Below are positions 43,485 to 54,418 of a stretch of 64,000 nucleotides of DNA, piece by piece (position 1 is the first letter of the stretch; each line of letters opens with the position of its first letter). The notes beneath the pieces were generated by a model that saw only the letters and a program-made list of their open reading frames with translations, was not told the DNA's origin and ran no database searches. The translations under genes and the position numbers were made by a program. The stretch comes from Trachythela sp. YZ-2020 (taxonomy: Eukaryota > Cnidaria > Anthozoa > Malacalcyonacea > Clavulariidae): contig JADLSH010000220.1 of the NCBI GenBank assembly GCA_016169945.1, forward strand, positions 5,877,001 through 5,941,000, read 5' to 3'.

Positions 43485-44505
43485 CTATGGCAACTGTTCG
43501 CTCATTGGCTGGCATATAAAATTGCCCAAAAAATATAAATTAAAATAATTAGAATGTTTACTACACTGCCCGGGGTTGATCATCATAGATGATGGAATTA
43601 AGTGTTGGATTACTCTCCTTAAACAGGTTGGCTTTCGTTCGCCGTTTGCAACCTTAACTCTTGCGGCTCGTACCTGACCGTCCTTGCTGACCAACAATTC
43701 CTCGACTCTGGCAAGTTTCCAGAAAACTCGTTTCGTAGACTCCGATTTCACCAAAACTATGTCTCCCACGGATATGTTTGCTGCGTTTGACTTCGCTTTA
43801 GACTTGCATGTCGCATTTTCTCGTAGACTAAGAAGATATTCCCTTTGCCATTGACCCGTGAATTGCTGAAGGATTTTTCATTGATGCTTCGCTCGTTTCG
43901 TCAGAATGTTGTTGGTACTCATTATCTCGAAATGTTCACTCGTAGACGTATGTTATAGGCCGAGCGTTTATTACAGCTTCAATTTCGATAAGAACGGTTT
44001 TTAGTTCTTCTAAGATTAGCGTTGATCGACCAACAATCTTTTTTAGGCATCGTTTTAATATCTTTATTAGTCTCTCCCAGAAACCTCCCCACCATACATA
44101 TGGGGCCTTTTCCACGATGAATGTCCAAGTAATGCGGTTGTTGGCCAAATAACTCAACACATCCTGTGAACGCGATAATGCTTGTATTTCTTTCGACGCA
44201 GATCGGAATGTTTTAGCGTTGTCCGATATAAGCATAGACGGCAGTCCTCTACGACTGGTAAAACGGCGAAATGCCATCAGAAATGATTGAACACTTAATC
44301 CTGCGTAAGTTCCAAGTGCACTGCCCGGGTTGGGGAAAATATAAATAAACAAGCGAATACTTTGTTACTTTCTTCGCCTTGCGGTGATACTTTCTCTTTC
44401 TCGCTGCGAACATACAAAGGTCCCGCGAAATCTAAGCCGGTATATGTGAAGGGCGGTTCCATTGATACTCTTTCGGTTGGCAAATCGGGGAGTATAAAAT
44501 TCAGT
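43485..44505 (-). mobile_element. Second BEL/Pao fragment: integrase core and DUF5641
   Basis: From 44483 leftward the minus strand encodes PPFTYTGLDFAGPLYVRSE (first catalytic Asp) and SPTRAVHLELTQD. A shift follows, then MAFRRFTSRRGLPSMLISDN (second Asp), ITWTFIVEKAPYVWWGGFWE (catalytic Glu) and VINARPITYV. After a gap, 43769-43560 has GDIVLVKSESTKRVFWKLAR and EELLVSKDGQVRAARVKV, the DUF5641 domain. Sequence differs from the integrase of the element at 38041-43313, so this is a different family member. Only the 3' part of pol is present. Confidence 0.82.
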
Positions 44506-45489
44506 CAAAAGCTTGTTTTTGAGCAAAAATGAGCAAGAAAAGTCCGTTTTTCATCCGAAGGCTTCAATTTAAAATAACTGTTCCTATATATAGAGACAGG
44601 TTTGTTATATATTTATTAAAAGGGTTGATGTATTTTTGTTCTAAAAACTCCTGCTTTATATACATAGTTTTTCATTTATTTCCGGTTAAAGTATCGTATA
44701 TTTTATATTATCAAAAAGGTCTAAATTAAAAGGAGAACGAAATCATTTTTACGATTATATTTTAAACTGATTTCATTTCAAAAAGGAATTTATCGGTAAA
44801 ATGCAGTTTAGTTTCATGAACTTTTCGAAACGTTGTAATTATATGAACGGAGGGTTGAATTTTACATCAGTTTAAAGCTCGTAACTGAATAATAACATAC
44901 CTACAACATAAATTCGGGAATTCTATGGCTAAAACAACTTTTTAAAATTATTTTTGGCCGTTACGTTTCCTGTTTTGTACTGTGTGCTAAAATTTTTGTA
45001 TTATTTTGTGTCGGTGTTGCCATGACTACAGTGCTTCCACTACTTGAAAAATATTTCCGTTTCGTATCTTTCAAGAAACCCTGTGAAAAACCCTTATATT
45101 TCCCTGTTTCCTTACAGTTTTCCTTTCACACTATTAGAGTATTGTTTCCCTTCAAACTCATTTCAGATGAACGAAAATACCGCTTAGTATTTATGTCAAG
45201 AAGTTCATTTATGTGGCGCTGTATTTGAGTGCGTCGTAAATGGGGGGGGGGGGGCGTGGGGTAGGGAATTAAATTCCGTTTTTCAGCGAAAATTTTGTCT
45301 GAATCGAAGATACCCAACTGATTTACCGAATCCCATTTCCAGAAGCAAGAATGCTGGTACAACGGCCTTTTTTCTGAATTTTTTGCATAGCAAATTTTGC
45401 GACAAAAAAGCTTAGTATAATGTTTGGAACTGTGGCGAGGGGTTGCTGCATGCATGTATTTCTAGTATGTATATAATCTATGTGGTATT
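44506..45489. other. AT-rich spacer with a G homopolymer
   Basis: Two plus-strand frames (44529-44729 and 45022-45228) are AT-biased without domains. A run of about 13 G lies at 45242-45254. Nothing else is supported. Confidence 0.4.
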
Positions 45490-45660
45490 GTAATTTAAGT
45501 CTTTATCTGGATAGATTCCTAAGAGTTTATAGTTTGGCACACGTTCTATTTCTTTGTTCCCCATTATGATTGGCCTGAGGAGGATTTTATTGTGATGCAT
45601 AGAGTTAATGAGCATTTCCTTGTATATTCCTGAATTAAGTTTCATATTATATTATGGCTA
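45490..45660 (-). pseudogene. LINE RT C-terminal scrap
   Basis: Minus-strand translation gives KLNSGIYKEMLINSMHHNKI, LLRPIIMGNKEIERVPNYKL and LGIYPDKDL. This parallels the KLNHKKCREMLVNF, LLRPIQIGNNIIERA and SLGVILSSDLKW blocks of the LINE at 19865-20446. Only about 55 codons are recognisable. Confidence 0.65.
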
Positions 45661-46020
45661 ATATTGATCGACTGAGCATAAAACCGACCCGACAAGTGCG
45701 ACAACGCCTTATGTACACAAATATAGAGAGCTGGTACGAGGTACATTTACATCTTTAAGCTGATTGGCTGGTTTGTAATTTACAGCACTCGCCCTGGAGA
45801 TAAGCTGAACCATTGTTATAAAAGGGCGAACACAGCTCGAAAGAGAGAGGCAAGTCGGCAGATGAGAGAGCTCGAAAGAGAGAGAGAGACAAGAATCGAT
45901 CAGCAGACGAGAGAAGACCAAGAAGAAAGAAGAAAGAAGAAGAGAAAACATTATACACTGAACATGTATAATGTAAAACATTATACACTAAACATTATAC
46001 ATTATGCAATTCAACTACAG
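45661..46020 (-). other. Candidate solo LTR or promoter segment with TATA box
   Basis: A TTATAAAAGGG element at about 45816-45826 on the plus strand is followed 20-30 bases later by ACAGCTCGAAAGAGAGAG and a long purine-rich transcribed-type leader (45835-45950), with two copies of AGCTCGAAAGAGAGAG. The segment ends with three TTATACA-CTGAACAT-type repeats (45950-46000) and a CA near 46017. This promoter-plus-leader design, with abrupt LINE debris to its left, suggests an LTR of plus orientation. The strand is uncertain because no internal region is attached. Confidence 0.35.
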
Positions 46021-47187
46021 GGATTATGAGGTGTCGGTTACCATGTTTTTATAATCTTCATATAAAAGAAATGTTTTCTTTAGAGAAATTAAATCTGGAA
46101 ATATTATTCAGGTGTAATTGCTTGCTGTCTCACTTTCATATACCACAATGGGAGCACCTGCCCCCCTCCCCACACAAAACAAATTTGGAGATTCACGTCA
46201 TTCGGGCAAATGGTTCACGAATATTCGGGCAAAATAGAATTATGTAGTCTGAATTTAAACAAAAGCAGAATTTTATAATTTAAAGTATACTGTATATTTA
46301 TCTGGTTTGCGTGTTGTTGGAAAACAATAGTATAATTTGAACATTTCTGTAAATCAGTTGCACGCCTTTGCCTGACCGAAGAAGAATTAGCTCTAGTTCT
46401 AACGAGAACGGCGCATGAAAACCAATCTTCGCACAACAATAGACCAAGAACACTTGCATTCTATCACTCTCATTAACATTGACAAGCGCGGTTGTAGCCA
46501 ACGGTGAGCGGAGAAAATGCGAGTGACATTTGTCGCACCAATTATTTCACAGAGAATATTTTTTTTCTTTAAAACTAGATTGAATGAACCATTATAATTA
46601 TTATTATTATTGAACCATGGCAATGAGCTAGTGTATGCGATTTTGAATATATATCATCTGGGATGATCAGAGTGGTCTCAGCCTGCACGAAATACCTTTT
46701 AGAACCCTCATATCTTCAACATGGCAGCATACCCCCGGACCCTCCTACAGATTCTAGGCATTTTGCCCTCGAAAAAATTAGTCGCGCTAATGTTAACATC
46801 GCGGCTAAGGCCCTGACAACCACATGTCAACAAAACTATTAAGAACGACATGATTAAACGTTCATTTTGAGTTCACAGAATCAATGCTCAAGTGAAAATT
46901 CAGCATATTGATTTGTCGTCCAAGCAAATTTAAAGGCCAAAGTGAAAAACATTGATAGCCTTGTGCACCAACTATACATCAACTCGCCATGACGTTTCCA
47001 TCTATGGTGAGGGAGTTAGCTGGCCAAACGTACCGCAGGCGATAGGTGTCCGATATATCGGACACTCGGACTTAAAGGGTTAGCGTAATAAATCAATCCA
47101 TAACAGGAATATTGTATCCAAAAATATTTAATTTGATCGTGCAAATATGTCGAAATATCTGACTTAAAATTATTGGCATTATAGTAT
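46021..47187. other. Unassigned spacer
   Basis: Small frames on the minus strand at 46215-46623 overlap and lack domains. There is an (ATT)n run near 46598-46612. A perfect 20-base palindrome GTGTCCGATATATCGGACAC occupies 47046-47065. No gene. Confidence 0.4.
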
Positions 47188-47870
47188 TTATATTACCGTC
47201 CTTGTTTTAATAAGTTGTGGTTCTTTCCGGGGAACAGAAATTTTCCTTTGAATATAAATTAAGCTATGGTCACTAATTTCCAGATGAATGACACCAGATC
47301 CATTTGTGAATGCTAAATCTATTAATGTTTTAGCAGTCGATGTGATTAGATTTGGTTCTGTAATAAATTTATTGTTCAAATTAAATGGTCTTCGCGGCAA
47401 GTATTTTAGTCTGAGCATTGACTTAGTTTGCAATCATTCAAAAGAGACCAATCACAGTTAAAATCTCCAATCAAAATAACTTCCTTATTCTCAGAGTCTA
47501 TTCTGGTGATCAATTCCTCGTAAACATTAAAGTATTCTAATGCTGTATCTGGGGGTCTATACCAACTATTAACTAAAAATGGTTTAGATTTCGGTTTAAT
47601 TTAAATATTTGAAGTGTAATCGACTCAATTAAGACTTTCGTCAGCTAGGTCGTCTCTCGCTGACACTGTGTAATTTATTGAATTTCGTATGTATATTGCT
47701 ACTCTCCGCCATGCCGATTTCTGCCTTTCCTGATAATTTCGTATCCACTAATTCGCACTTCGTGATTTGAAATTGACAAGTCAAGCATGGTTTCGTTTAA
47801 ACTATACTTATGTCAAATTGTTGTTTATCAAGATAAAGTCTCAATTCATCGATATGTTGATTAAACTCTT
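47188..47870 (-). pseudogene. LINE APE-type endonuclease, degraded
   Basis: Minus-strand translation in mixed frames gives LNETMLDLSISNHEVRISGY with EIIRKGRNRHGG, then EVILIGDFNCDWSLL, NLITSTAKTLIDLAFTNGSG and LEISDHSLIYIQRKISVPRK. The order and motifs (SET-ML, GDFNCDW, SDH) match the endonuclease at 14757-15500. Only the domain itself is left and stops break it. Confidence 0.75.
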
Positions 47871-48049
47871 GTATTCAAATGAGCAGTTTCAAACCTTCTT
47901 GTCTTTTTTATGCAATCAGTATGATTGGAAGACTATACATGTATGATTATGTTCGGGATTCAGTTATTATTCTTGACCGCTTCCGTATTTCAATTTAATG
48001 TCTGCATGATTTTTAAGTAATGTTTTAATTTCTTTGGGAGTACAGTTGT

Positions 48050-48365
48050 CCCCTCGAATCTCGAACAGTTATCAACGGCTATATCTCACTTACGAAAAGT
48101 CCTCAAAGACTTTTGGTCGAGGTTTCGTAGCAACTACTTGAATGAGCTTCGAGAGATGAATATCTATCGGAAAAGGAAGGGCAATAATACGCGGAGTATC
48201 GCCGTTGGAGATGCTGCGCTGATTAAAGATGACGAAACTACACCTCGTACTCAATGGAGAATGGGAAAGGTGTTGCAGCTCGTAAAGGGTGATGACGGTC
48301 AAGTAAGAGGTGCGAAAGTGCTCTCAAAGGCTGGAAGGCAAACATTTGTGTATATCATTATCTAA
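48050..48365 (+). pseudogene. Third BEL/Pao scrap: DUF5641
   Basis: The plus strand encodes LRKVLKDFWSRFRSNYLNEL, REMNIYRKRKGNNTRSIAVG and DAALIKDDETTPRTQWRMGK, then VLQLVKGDDGQVRGAKVL. This is the C-terminal DUF5641 domain of Pao pol polyproteins (the W-x-RF-x-EYLxxL, GD-VLIxDD and R-xWxxGxVxxxxxGxDGxVRxA blocks). It is in the opposite orientation to the two other Pao copies, so it is an independent insertion. Confidence 0.8.
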
Positions 48366-49056
48366 TCGTTTGAAAGCAAATAATGCTTGTATTTGCTTCA
48401 ATGAAATAAATCTCGACTCGTTGTTGTATTACTTTATAGCGATCATAAATATATGTAGAGTAAGAAATGAGCAAGCTTTCAAAATGTTATATTTGCCATG
48501 TATTTCGACTATTAACCGAACATGTAAACATGCCGTCGAGAGGGGGCAAACACGATGTCAAATTTGCGTTGTAAAGTCGAACATATTCACTGTAGCAAGA
48601 TGAATTATATATATACATATAACCAGAATCCCTAGACGATACGAAAAACAATTATATCAATGGTATTGGTAATTTGGTAGGACAAGTATTTCACGAGTTG
48701 AATGGTAAATAATTTTTGCAACATCACGAGGTTCTAGTAAAATTTTACGTACCGAAACTCCTTTAGTAGGTCGAGAACTAGGAGGACATACGCCATTTTA
48801 CAAGTTTGCGTTTTACAAGTCTAGTCCATGTTTTACAAGTCCAGTTCAGTTCGCGTTTTCAAACATGGCGACGGTTATGAATTGGAATTTTATCTTGAGC
48901 AATCATATCATTAAAACTGTGACACTCTACTACTGACTACTGTACGAATTGAATCTCAAATTTCCATTTCTTTCGACCTTACTTGTATTAGAGTTTTCGG
49001 AAACCATAGACATAGTTGCTCGAAATTATACATGTAAAAATAGAGCGAAAATATTG
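48366..49056. other. Unassigned spacer
   Basis: A plus-strand frame at 48310-48603 overlaps the Pao scrap in another frame and is not credible. A TTTTACAAGT motif occurs three times at 48795-48840. Nothing else. Confidence 0.4.
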
Positions 49057-49376
49057 AAGTGCCACTAACCCCAAAAATTATTCTTATATATGTGTAATAT
49101 TTGTATCATTCTGAGAAGGTTTATAGTAAAAATCCTCACCTTGATCAACTTTTTCACTGTCAAAGTTTCCGGAAATGATGTCATTAGATGAATTTTAGCA
49201 TCAAAAAGCAAACGAAAACGAATTTACAATTCACCTAATGACATCATATCCGGTAGCTTTGACACTAAAAGAGTTGATCAAGATTAGGATTTTTACTATA
49301 AAGATATATTACATTTCTTCTCAGAATGATACAAGTATTACACATACAAAAATAATTTTGGAGGTTAGTAGCACTT
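49057..49376. repeat. Foldback MITE, about 320 bp
   Basis: Ends AAGTGCCACTAACC and complement. Arms pair for about 135 bases, including TGTAATATTTGTATCATTCT, GTTGATCAAG and CTTTGACACT, around a loop at about 49200. It is a near-complete hairpin without coding sequence. Confidence 0.8.
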
Positions 49377-50087
49377 TAATTAATCCGCCTGATAAAATTT
49401 GCTGCTGTGATACGCGTGAATAATAATCCGCATGTTACGTTTGCCTCCGTAACTCAAAATTCTGATAGTTATTAACAAAGCAAAAAATATAATTATATCA
49501 TTTTTCTCTCGGGGTTTTCTCGAGCTAAGGCGGCTTGAAACTTTTAACAAGCACTCTCTTGAAAATTTCAAGTATCTAAGGTAACCCTATTTGCGAATTT
49601 CTAGATTTGTACCTTATAAGATGGACGAAAATAAAACCGCAGCGTGTATTTGAGACTGGGCGAAAATGAATACCACTTGAATCTAAATACAAGTAAGCTA
49701 TGACAGTCAGGGGTCATCCTAATAAAGAAAAATTTAGATCTGCCATTTGAACGGGGAAAACAGAGCATGAGGCAGTTGCGAGGCGAATAGCTAGGGGGTT
49801 CCGGAGCAATGCACTTCCGGAAAAATCTCAATATTAGATGGCCAGAATAGCCATTTCCAGCGTTTTCAGATTAAAAGTTGGTTTTGCTTTTGCTTTTTAT
49901 CTACATAATATCTATATAGTTTCTTGAATCTGTAATTTAATATAGACTGCTTTATAGTCACGTTTAGGGTTTGATAATGCGACATTTTCTTTTTAAGCTC
50001 CAATATTCAATTTTCGACCTGCCCATTTTACTTTTACAACTATCAATTTTGGAAAATGGGAAGATCTAGGATGACAATCTACAGTTT
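49377..50087 (-). other. Downstream region of the coiled-coil gene
   Basis: This follows the stop at 50088 on the minus strand and would contain its 3' UTR. An ATTAAA-type signal is possible near 49937 (TTTAAT on the plus strand), but no choice can be made. Frames at 49380-49831 are without domains. Confidence 0.4.
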
Positions 50088-50308
50088 CTATTTGCAGCAA
50101 GCTACGATAGTAAGTTCACCAACCCACTGATCAACGCGGGAGCAAGGACCATGACATCGGATATTACTGTCTCCAAAATTCGCTTGTTGAAAGTAGCCCC
50201 CAGTACCACGGAATACTTTCAGCGCTTTCATCCAAGCAGTAACTCGAGTGAACCCTGCTGGACAAGAACCGCTGGCCAGAATACAGTATTTTCCAGATGC
50301 CCATGTAC
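50088..50308 (-). CDS. Secreted coiled-coil protein, terminal exon with Cys-rich domain
   Basis: After an AG acceptor (TTCAATGATAG) the exon enters in phase 1 and encodes about 73 residues to a TAG at 50088-50090. The blocks are TWASGKYCILASGSCPAGFT, RVTAWMKALKVFR, FQQANFGDSNIRCHGPCS and QWVGELTIVACCK at the end. Seven cysteines (YC, SC, IRC, GPC, ACC pattern) suggest a disulphide-stabilised extracellular domain. I have a memory of similar C-terminal domains in cnidarian secreted proteins but cannot name one. It follows three coiled-coil exons in the same phase (50927-51031, 51274-51399, 52774-52923), all upstream on the minus strand. Confidence 0.7.
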
Positions 50309-50689
50309 CTATCATTGAATAAGTTATCATTAAATAAAACAGCGCACGAATATAGTTTTCAGACGATCATGACTCCAATCACAACGCTATCCCTAACTCT
50401 ATTTTACGCTAAACACGAGGATCGATGTAACAAGAAATGCACATCCATGAGATCAAAGAAGGCCGCTGCAGTTCCCACTTCAAATATCTGGGAATGCAAA
50501 ATATACAAGAATTTAAGTCTTTGGGTCAAATGATTGGATGGAAATACCGGAGAAAACCAACTTGCTATTCAAGCTTTCAAAGTTAAGAATGTTACGTCGA
50601 GGGTAGGATATTTCTATTTGACGAGTGACTACCCTACTCTAACCTGATGTGGTTGAAAACCCATGAAAGTATTCAGAGTTGTGTTTGGT

Positions 50690-50905
50690 CCTCTTCTGTG
50701 CTTTGAGGGCTATTCTCCGGAGAATCCGGTTCCCCTCTCCAAAAACTAATCCTTTCACCCTAGCCAGTTCTGCTCCGTGATCAGACAAGGCTCGTATGAT
50801 GGCAGCCATAGGCGCCCAAAAACGCAATCGACTCAAGTTTGAGCTGCGTCATTTACAATTCAGAACTCTGTAGATGCAAGGACAGATGATTAGCACCCTT
50901 TACCT
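50690..50905 (+). mobile_element. SINE copy, 5'-truncated, same family as 8033-8370
   Basis: The central module is present in altered form (ATTCTCCGGAGAATCCGGTT, CCCCTCTCC), then ATGATGGCAGCCATAGGCGC, GAGCTGCGTC, CAATTCAGA and GATGATTAGCACC in the same order as the first copy. The tRNA-like head is missing. It lies in the intron between exons 50088-50308 and 50927-51031, antisense to the gene. Confidence 0.7.
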
Positions 50906-50926
50906 TAATCTTCATTATTAACCTAC

Positions 50927-51031
50927 CTTGTCGTACAGATGACTGAAGCTGGTTGATTTTAGTGGCTTGAGCTTTAACCTTATCCGCTAAAGCAAATCTT
51001 TCCTTTTGATTTTGAGCGATACGCATGTTGG
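50927..51031 (-). CDS. Coiled-coil exon of the secreted protein gene
   Basis: The acceptor CTTTCTTTTAG ends at 51032 and the donor GTAGGT begins at 50926. The 105-base exon is phase 1 at both ends and encodes NMRIAQNQKERFALADKVKA, then QATKINQLQSSVRQ. The heptad pattern and lack of cysteines fit a coiled coil. A symmetric phase 1-1 exon can be added or dropped without changing the frame. Confidence 0.7.
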
Positions 51032-51273
51032 CTAAAAGAAAGTGAAAAGAAATTTGAACGGAAAACAACAATGATCCATAATTGGGATTCCTGGAAGCGG
51101 AAACTAATTCTGTATTGCAAATCACATTATCACTCTGCAGAAGCAAAGAAATAATTTCGCTCACTTCTGACTCAACTGATTTTGTCACCACATTACATTT
51201 TGCAGACGAGTTGCTCCCAAGGTGTAAAGTATTATGCTATTTGCGAAAACGGGCTAGGAAAAAATGAACTTAC

Positions 51274-51399
51274 CGGACGTTTTCGCCAACTGCAGGTCCG
51301 AGATTTTAGAGTCGTGGGTTTTACTTGTAGATTGTAAAGCACTAAGTTTTTCAGACGTCTTGCTGTGATCGTCTTTAATGTTCCTGACATCAGTTACGG
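51274..51399 (-). CDS. Coiled-coil exon of the secreted protein gene
   Basis: The acceptor TTTTTTAG ends at 51400 and the donor GTAAGT begins at 51273. The 126-base exon is phase 1 at both ends. It encodes VTDVRNIKDDHSKTSEKLSA, then LQSTSKTHDSKISDLQLAKT, a hydrophilic heptad repeat. The THDSKIS-L block resembles the THDSQIKRL block of the exon at 52774-52923, so these exons may be duplicates of each other. Confidence 0.75.
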
Positions 51400-51778
51400 C
51401 TAAAAAATTAATCATTTCGACTTTAAATGTACCTTAAATCATCTGCCATCAGACTGACAGTTAGATAAAAACAAATAAATAAAAAGCAAGCAAAGAGACT
51501 GACAGATAAAAGCCCATAAATACACAAATGAACGAACGAACGAAAACATTTTGGGCGCAGTAATAACGACTCTAGTAATGGTTATAGTGACAAATTAAAG
51601 GGTAATGGTAATGAAATTCAAGTATCCTTAAACAGAAAGTAGTTGTAAAATGTAAGGTCGTAAAGCTTGATCTTACTTCGTTGTCGAGTATTGTTTGGTA
51701 TGTTACGTACGTTAATGAATATATCTATGACGTCACAACAGGGTAAAGTACTTTTAAACACAAAATAATTTAGTTATA

Positions 51779-52114
51779 CAGGGTGTCCCAAAAAAAGTCC
51801 CCCTATAGAAATCACTCTTTTGTTGTTAAACGTGCGTTGTTATACCTCTGAGAATTTAAAATAGCTTCTAAAATGAACAGCAACACAAAAATGTCAAATT
51901 ACAAATTCGTCTTACCGTCAGTTCGAGTAAGAATGGTTCAACTGACTACAGAGCAACGAGTATTTGTCGTAACACCTTGTACGTCGCGTTAAATTATTGG
52001 ACGAAGGGAAGTTGTAAATACTTCCGCCGTTCATGTACAATTCAATTAAATTCCCAAAGGTATAATAACGCACAAGAGTGGTTTCTAAAGGGGGACTGTT
52101 TTGGGGACACCCTG
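51779..52114 (+). mobile_element. Mariner-type deletion derivative (336 bp) with TA duplication
   Basis: The termini are CAGGGTGTCCCAAAAAAAGT and the inverse (GGGGACACCCTG at 52103-52114), flanked by TA at 51777-51778 and 52115-52116. The CAGGGTGTCCC-type terminus is shared by many mariner-like elements. An ATG at about 51933 opens MVQLTTEQRVFVV, which resembles the start of a helix-turn-helix transposase, but the frame ends in stops and most of the transposase is deleted. It lies in the intron between 51399 and 52774. Confidence 0.8.
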
Positions 52115-52773
52115 TAGAGTCTTGTGAACTGTCAAATTGTTTAACCGCTTCTGACGTAATCTTATATTTGCATGACAAATACACCAAGATATTAGGGACA
52201 TTAAGATCTACGACGACGCGGCAGTCGACAGCGCCATATAAATATGTGAATATAAAGAGACCGTGATTGAACAAAGTTCTTGTTTTAGCTCACAGCTTTT
52301 TATTCATGATTTATAAAACGTTTCAACTGCAGTTATCGACTACAACGCAGGCTGTAAAAACAAACGCGAAATCCAGCTATTCATCCTTCTGACTTGCCGT
52401 CATCCTTCTGACTTGCCGTCGTCCTGAGGACGTAAAAATGCTCTAGTTGGCGTCGTTAACAAGGCAGAGACGACGTCGAGAATTCTCTTGGGACTACAAG
52501 TTTTTCCATTGCTTTATTACAAGCGAAAAACTTCATTGTTAGAAGGGCCGCGTCGTCGACGTTGGCGTTGTAGATCTTAAGCTCCCTATTATACAAAGAC
52601 GCATATTGATAAAACCACTCATGCTTTCGCTTGCTATTCTGATGAATGCAAAGTCCGCTCGAATAGCATTCAAGACCCAACGTTTCGACACTCCAGTCTA
52701 GAGTTCTAATCTGGACAAACTATAATCATTTTGCCAAGCAGTACCCTCTTTTAGAAAACAATTATCAGCTTAC
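52115..52773. other. Intronic sequence of the coiled-coil gene
   Basis: A duplicated CATCCTTCTGACTTGCCGTC lies at 52383-52425. A minus-strand frame at 52456-52680 (YSSGLCIHQNSKRKHEWFYQ and on) reads like protein for about 70 residues and may be a scrap of an unidentified mobile element. No splice sites join it to the gene. Confidence 0.4.
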
Positions 52774-52923
52774 TTGATGTCATTGAAGTCTCAAGCCGCT
52801 TGATTTGAGAATCATGAGTTTTAATTAATGCATCTAGGGTACTCAGTGTTTGGTTAATTGCGGCAACGTCCACTTCGCCACCTGCACCACTTGTATTGTC
52901 AGTGTCAGCAGATGAAATAGCAC
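52774..52923 (-). CDS. Coiled-coil exon of the secreted protein gene
   Basis: The acceptor TTTTCTTTCAG ends at 52924 and the donor GTAAGC begins at 52773. The 150-base exon is phase 1 at both ends. It begins with a Ser/Thr/Gly-rich part (SADTDNTSGAGGEV) and continues as heptads: DVAAINQTLSTLDALIKTHD, SQIKRLETSMTS. It would follow the signal-peptide exon at 54419-54520 if a small linking exon exists, because the phases differ. Confidence 0.7.
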
Positions 52924-54418
52924 CTGAAAGAAAATGGGCCAACAAGGACGGAATCAGATTGAAATAGGCGCTATGTTTAGAACACGAGCTACTATTCCTC
53001 CCCTAGTGGGTGACATTTTTGTCCCGCTACTCCTCTTTTTCGGGTCGACGTATTGCATAAATTTCATAATAATTCGTTTTTGTTCAAAGTCACTCAACGT
53101 TTAGAAGAAAGAATGGGTATGGATGTTCGTATTTGCATCGACCAAACGGCCTTCGAATGGATTTTAAAAGAGGTTTTAACGCTCAATGAAATCGCATGCA
53201 GTGAGAATCAAATGTTCTGCAGACAAGGGTTTTCCCTTGCCTTTGGTTATCCGATATATAGGAAATAAGAAGACACATTTAATAACAGTATATGATCACA
53301 CAAAAAGTCAAAATGAGTTCATTTTATTAAGATGATTTCTATACACTTCTCAAACTCATTAATAATTCATGAGCAAAACACAGGAAAATGCTTTCTTTGT
53401 TGCAGCACCCGGTATTGTCGGCGCACGCTCGGACAATTTCGGAACCTAAATGTCCGGGATCTTTGCACCCCTATCGGCTTCAAATTACCGGCAATCGATT
53501 CTGCGTGATGTCATTGCCTAGATGGCGGATTTTCATTGGTTTATAGCAAGCAACACTGACCTTGACGTAATATATATCGCGTGCGGGATTAAATTTCAAC
53601 GATTTCGGTCATTTGTATACGAATTTCAAAAAATAAAAACAATAGTTCTATACTTCTTCAAAGGCCATGAAACTTTCCAACAATATTCCATTTTTCATGA
53701 GCTACAACTTTTGTGTAACACTTGCTGGGAAATTCTAAATCCTGTTCTGGCAATTCAGATTTATATCAACAATCATTGTAAATATTTTAGATAATTTATG
53801 AACAAGTATGCAAATTAATTTGGATTATATAATATGAACCGGGACAAACCAAATATCATTTTAAAGAGGAAGTCATAAGCTATCGAATGACGCGTGTCCT
53901 GTTGCCAGAGAGTAAACACGTCTGGAGATATTTAAATTTGAAACAACTGATCATAAATACAGCGCGTTTTCAATGCATGTTAATTAAAAATGTTCACAGA
54001 TACGTAACCAAACATGAGACAACATTCGCAAACATCTCTGACTAACATGTATTGAAATTAGTTTTTGTTGAAAGTTGCAACAATTTTGTTGCTTGTATTA
54101 CTTTGCCTTTAAATGTAAACTATGAACATGTTGAAAGTTGCAACAATTTTGTTGCTCGTATTACTTTGCCTTTAAATGTAAACTATGAACATGAAAACCC
54201 CTTCGCAATTGTAAATCGTCCTGCATAAAACGTAAACTCACTCGAAGTATTGTTATACTCAACTCTCTTGCTGATTTTATTATTGTACTTAATGCATCCT
54301 TAACTTCTAACCTTGACCGTATGTATCCTATTTATTTAAGGCCCCACAACCCTGGCACTTATATATATGTGTAAATTATGAGAAGTCAATATATAAATAA
54401 ATAGATAATCTTCGTTAC
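52924..54418. other. Intronic sequence of the coiled-coil gene
   Basis: It contains a perfect tandem pair of about 63 bases at 54065-54190 (TTGAAAGTTGCAACAATTTT, GTTGCTTGTATTACTTTGCC, TTTAAATGTAAACTATGAAC). Plus-strand frames at 53053-53268 and 53522-53794 are AT-biased without domains. I could not find the exon needed to bridge phase 0 to phase 1. Confidence 0.45.

Noticed and set aside
38041..44505. One single long BEL/Pao element
   Set aside because: There are two different integrase/DUF5641 sets in the same orientation, so at least two elements are present.
50853..51191. A single 112-codon minus-strand gene
   Set aside because: Only 50927-51031 within it has splice sites and heptads. 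The rest is intron read through.
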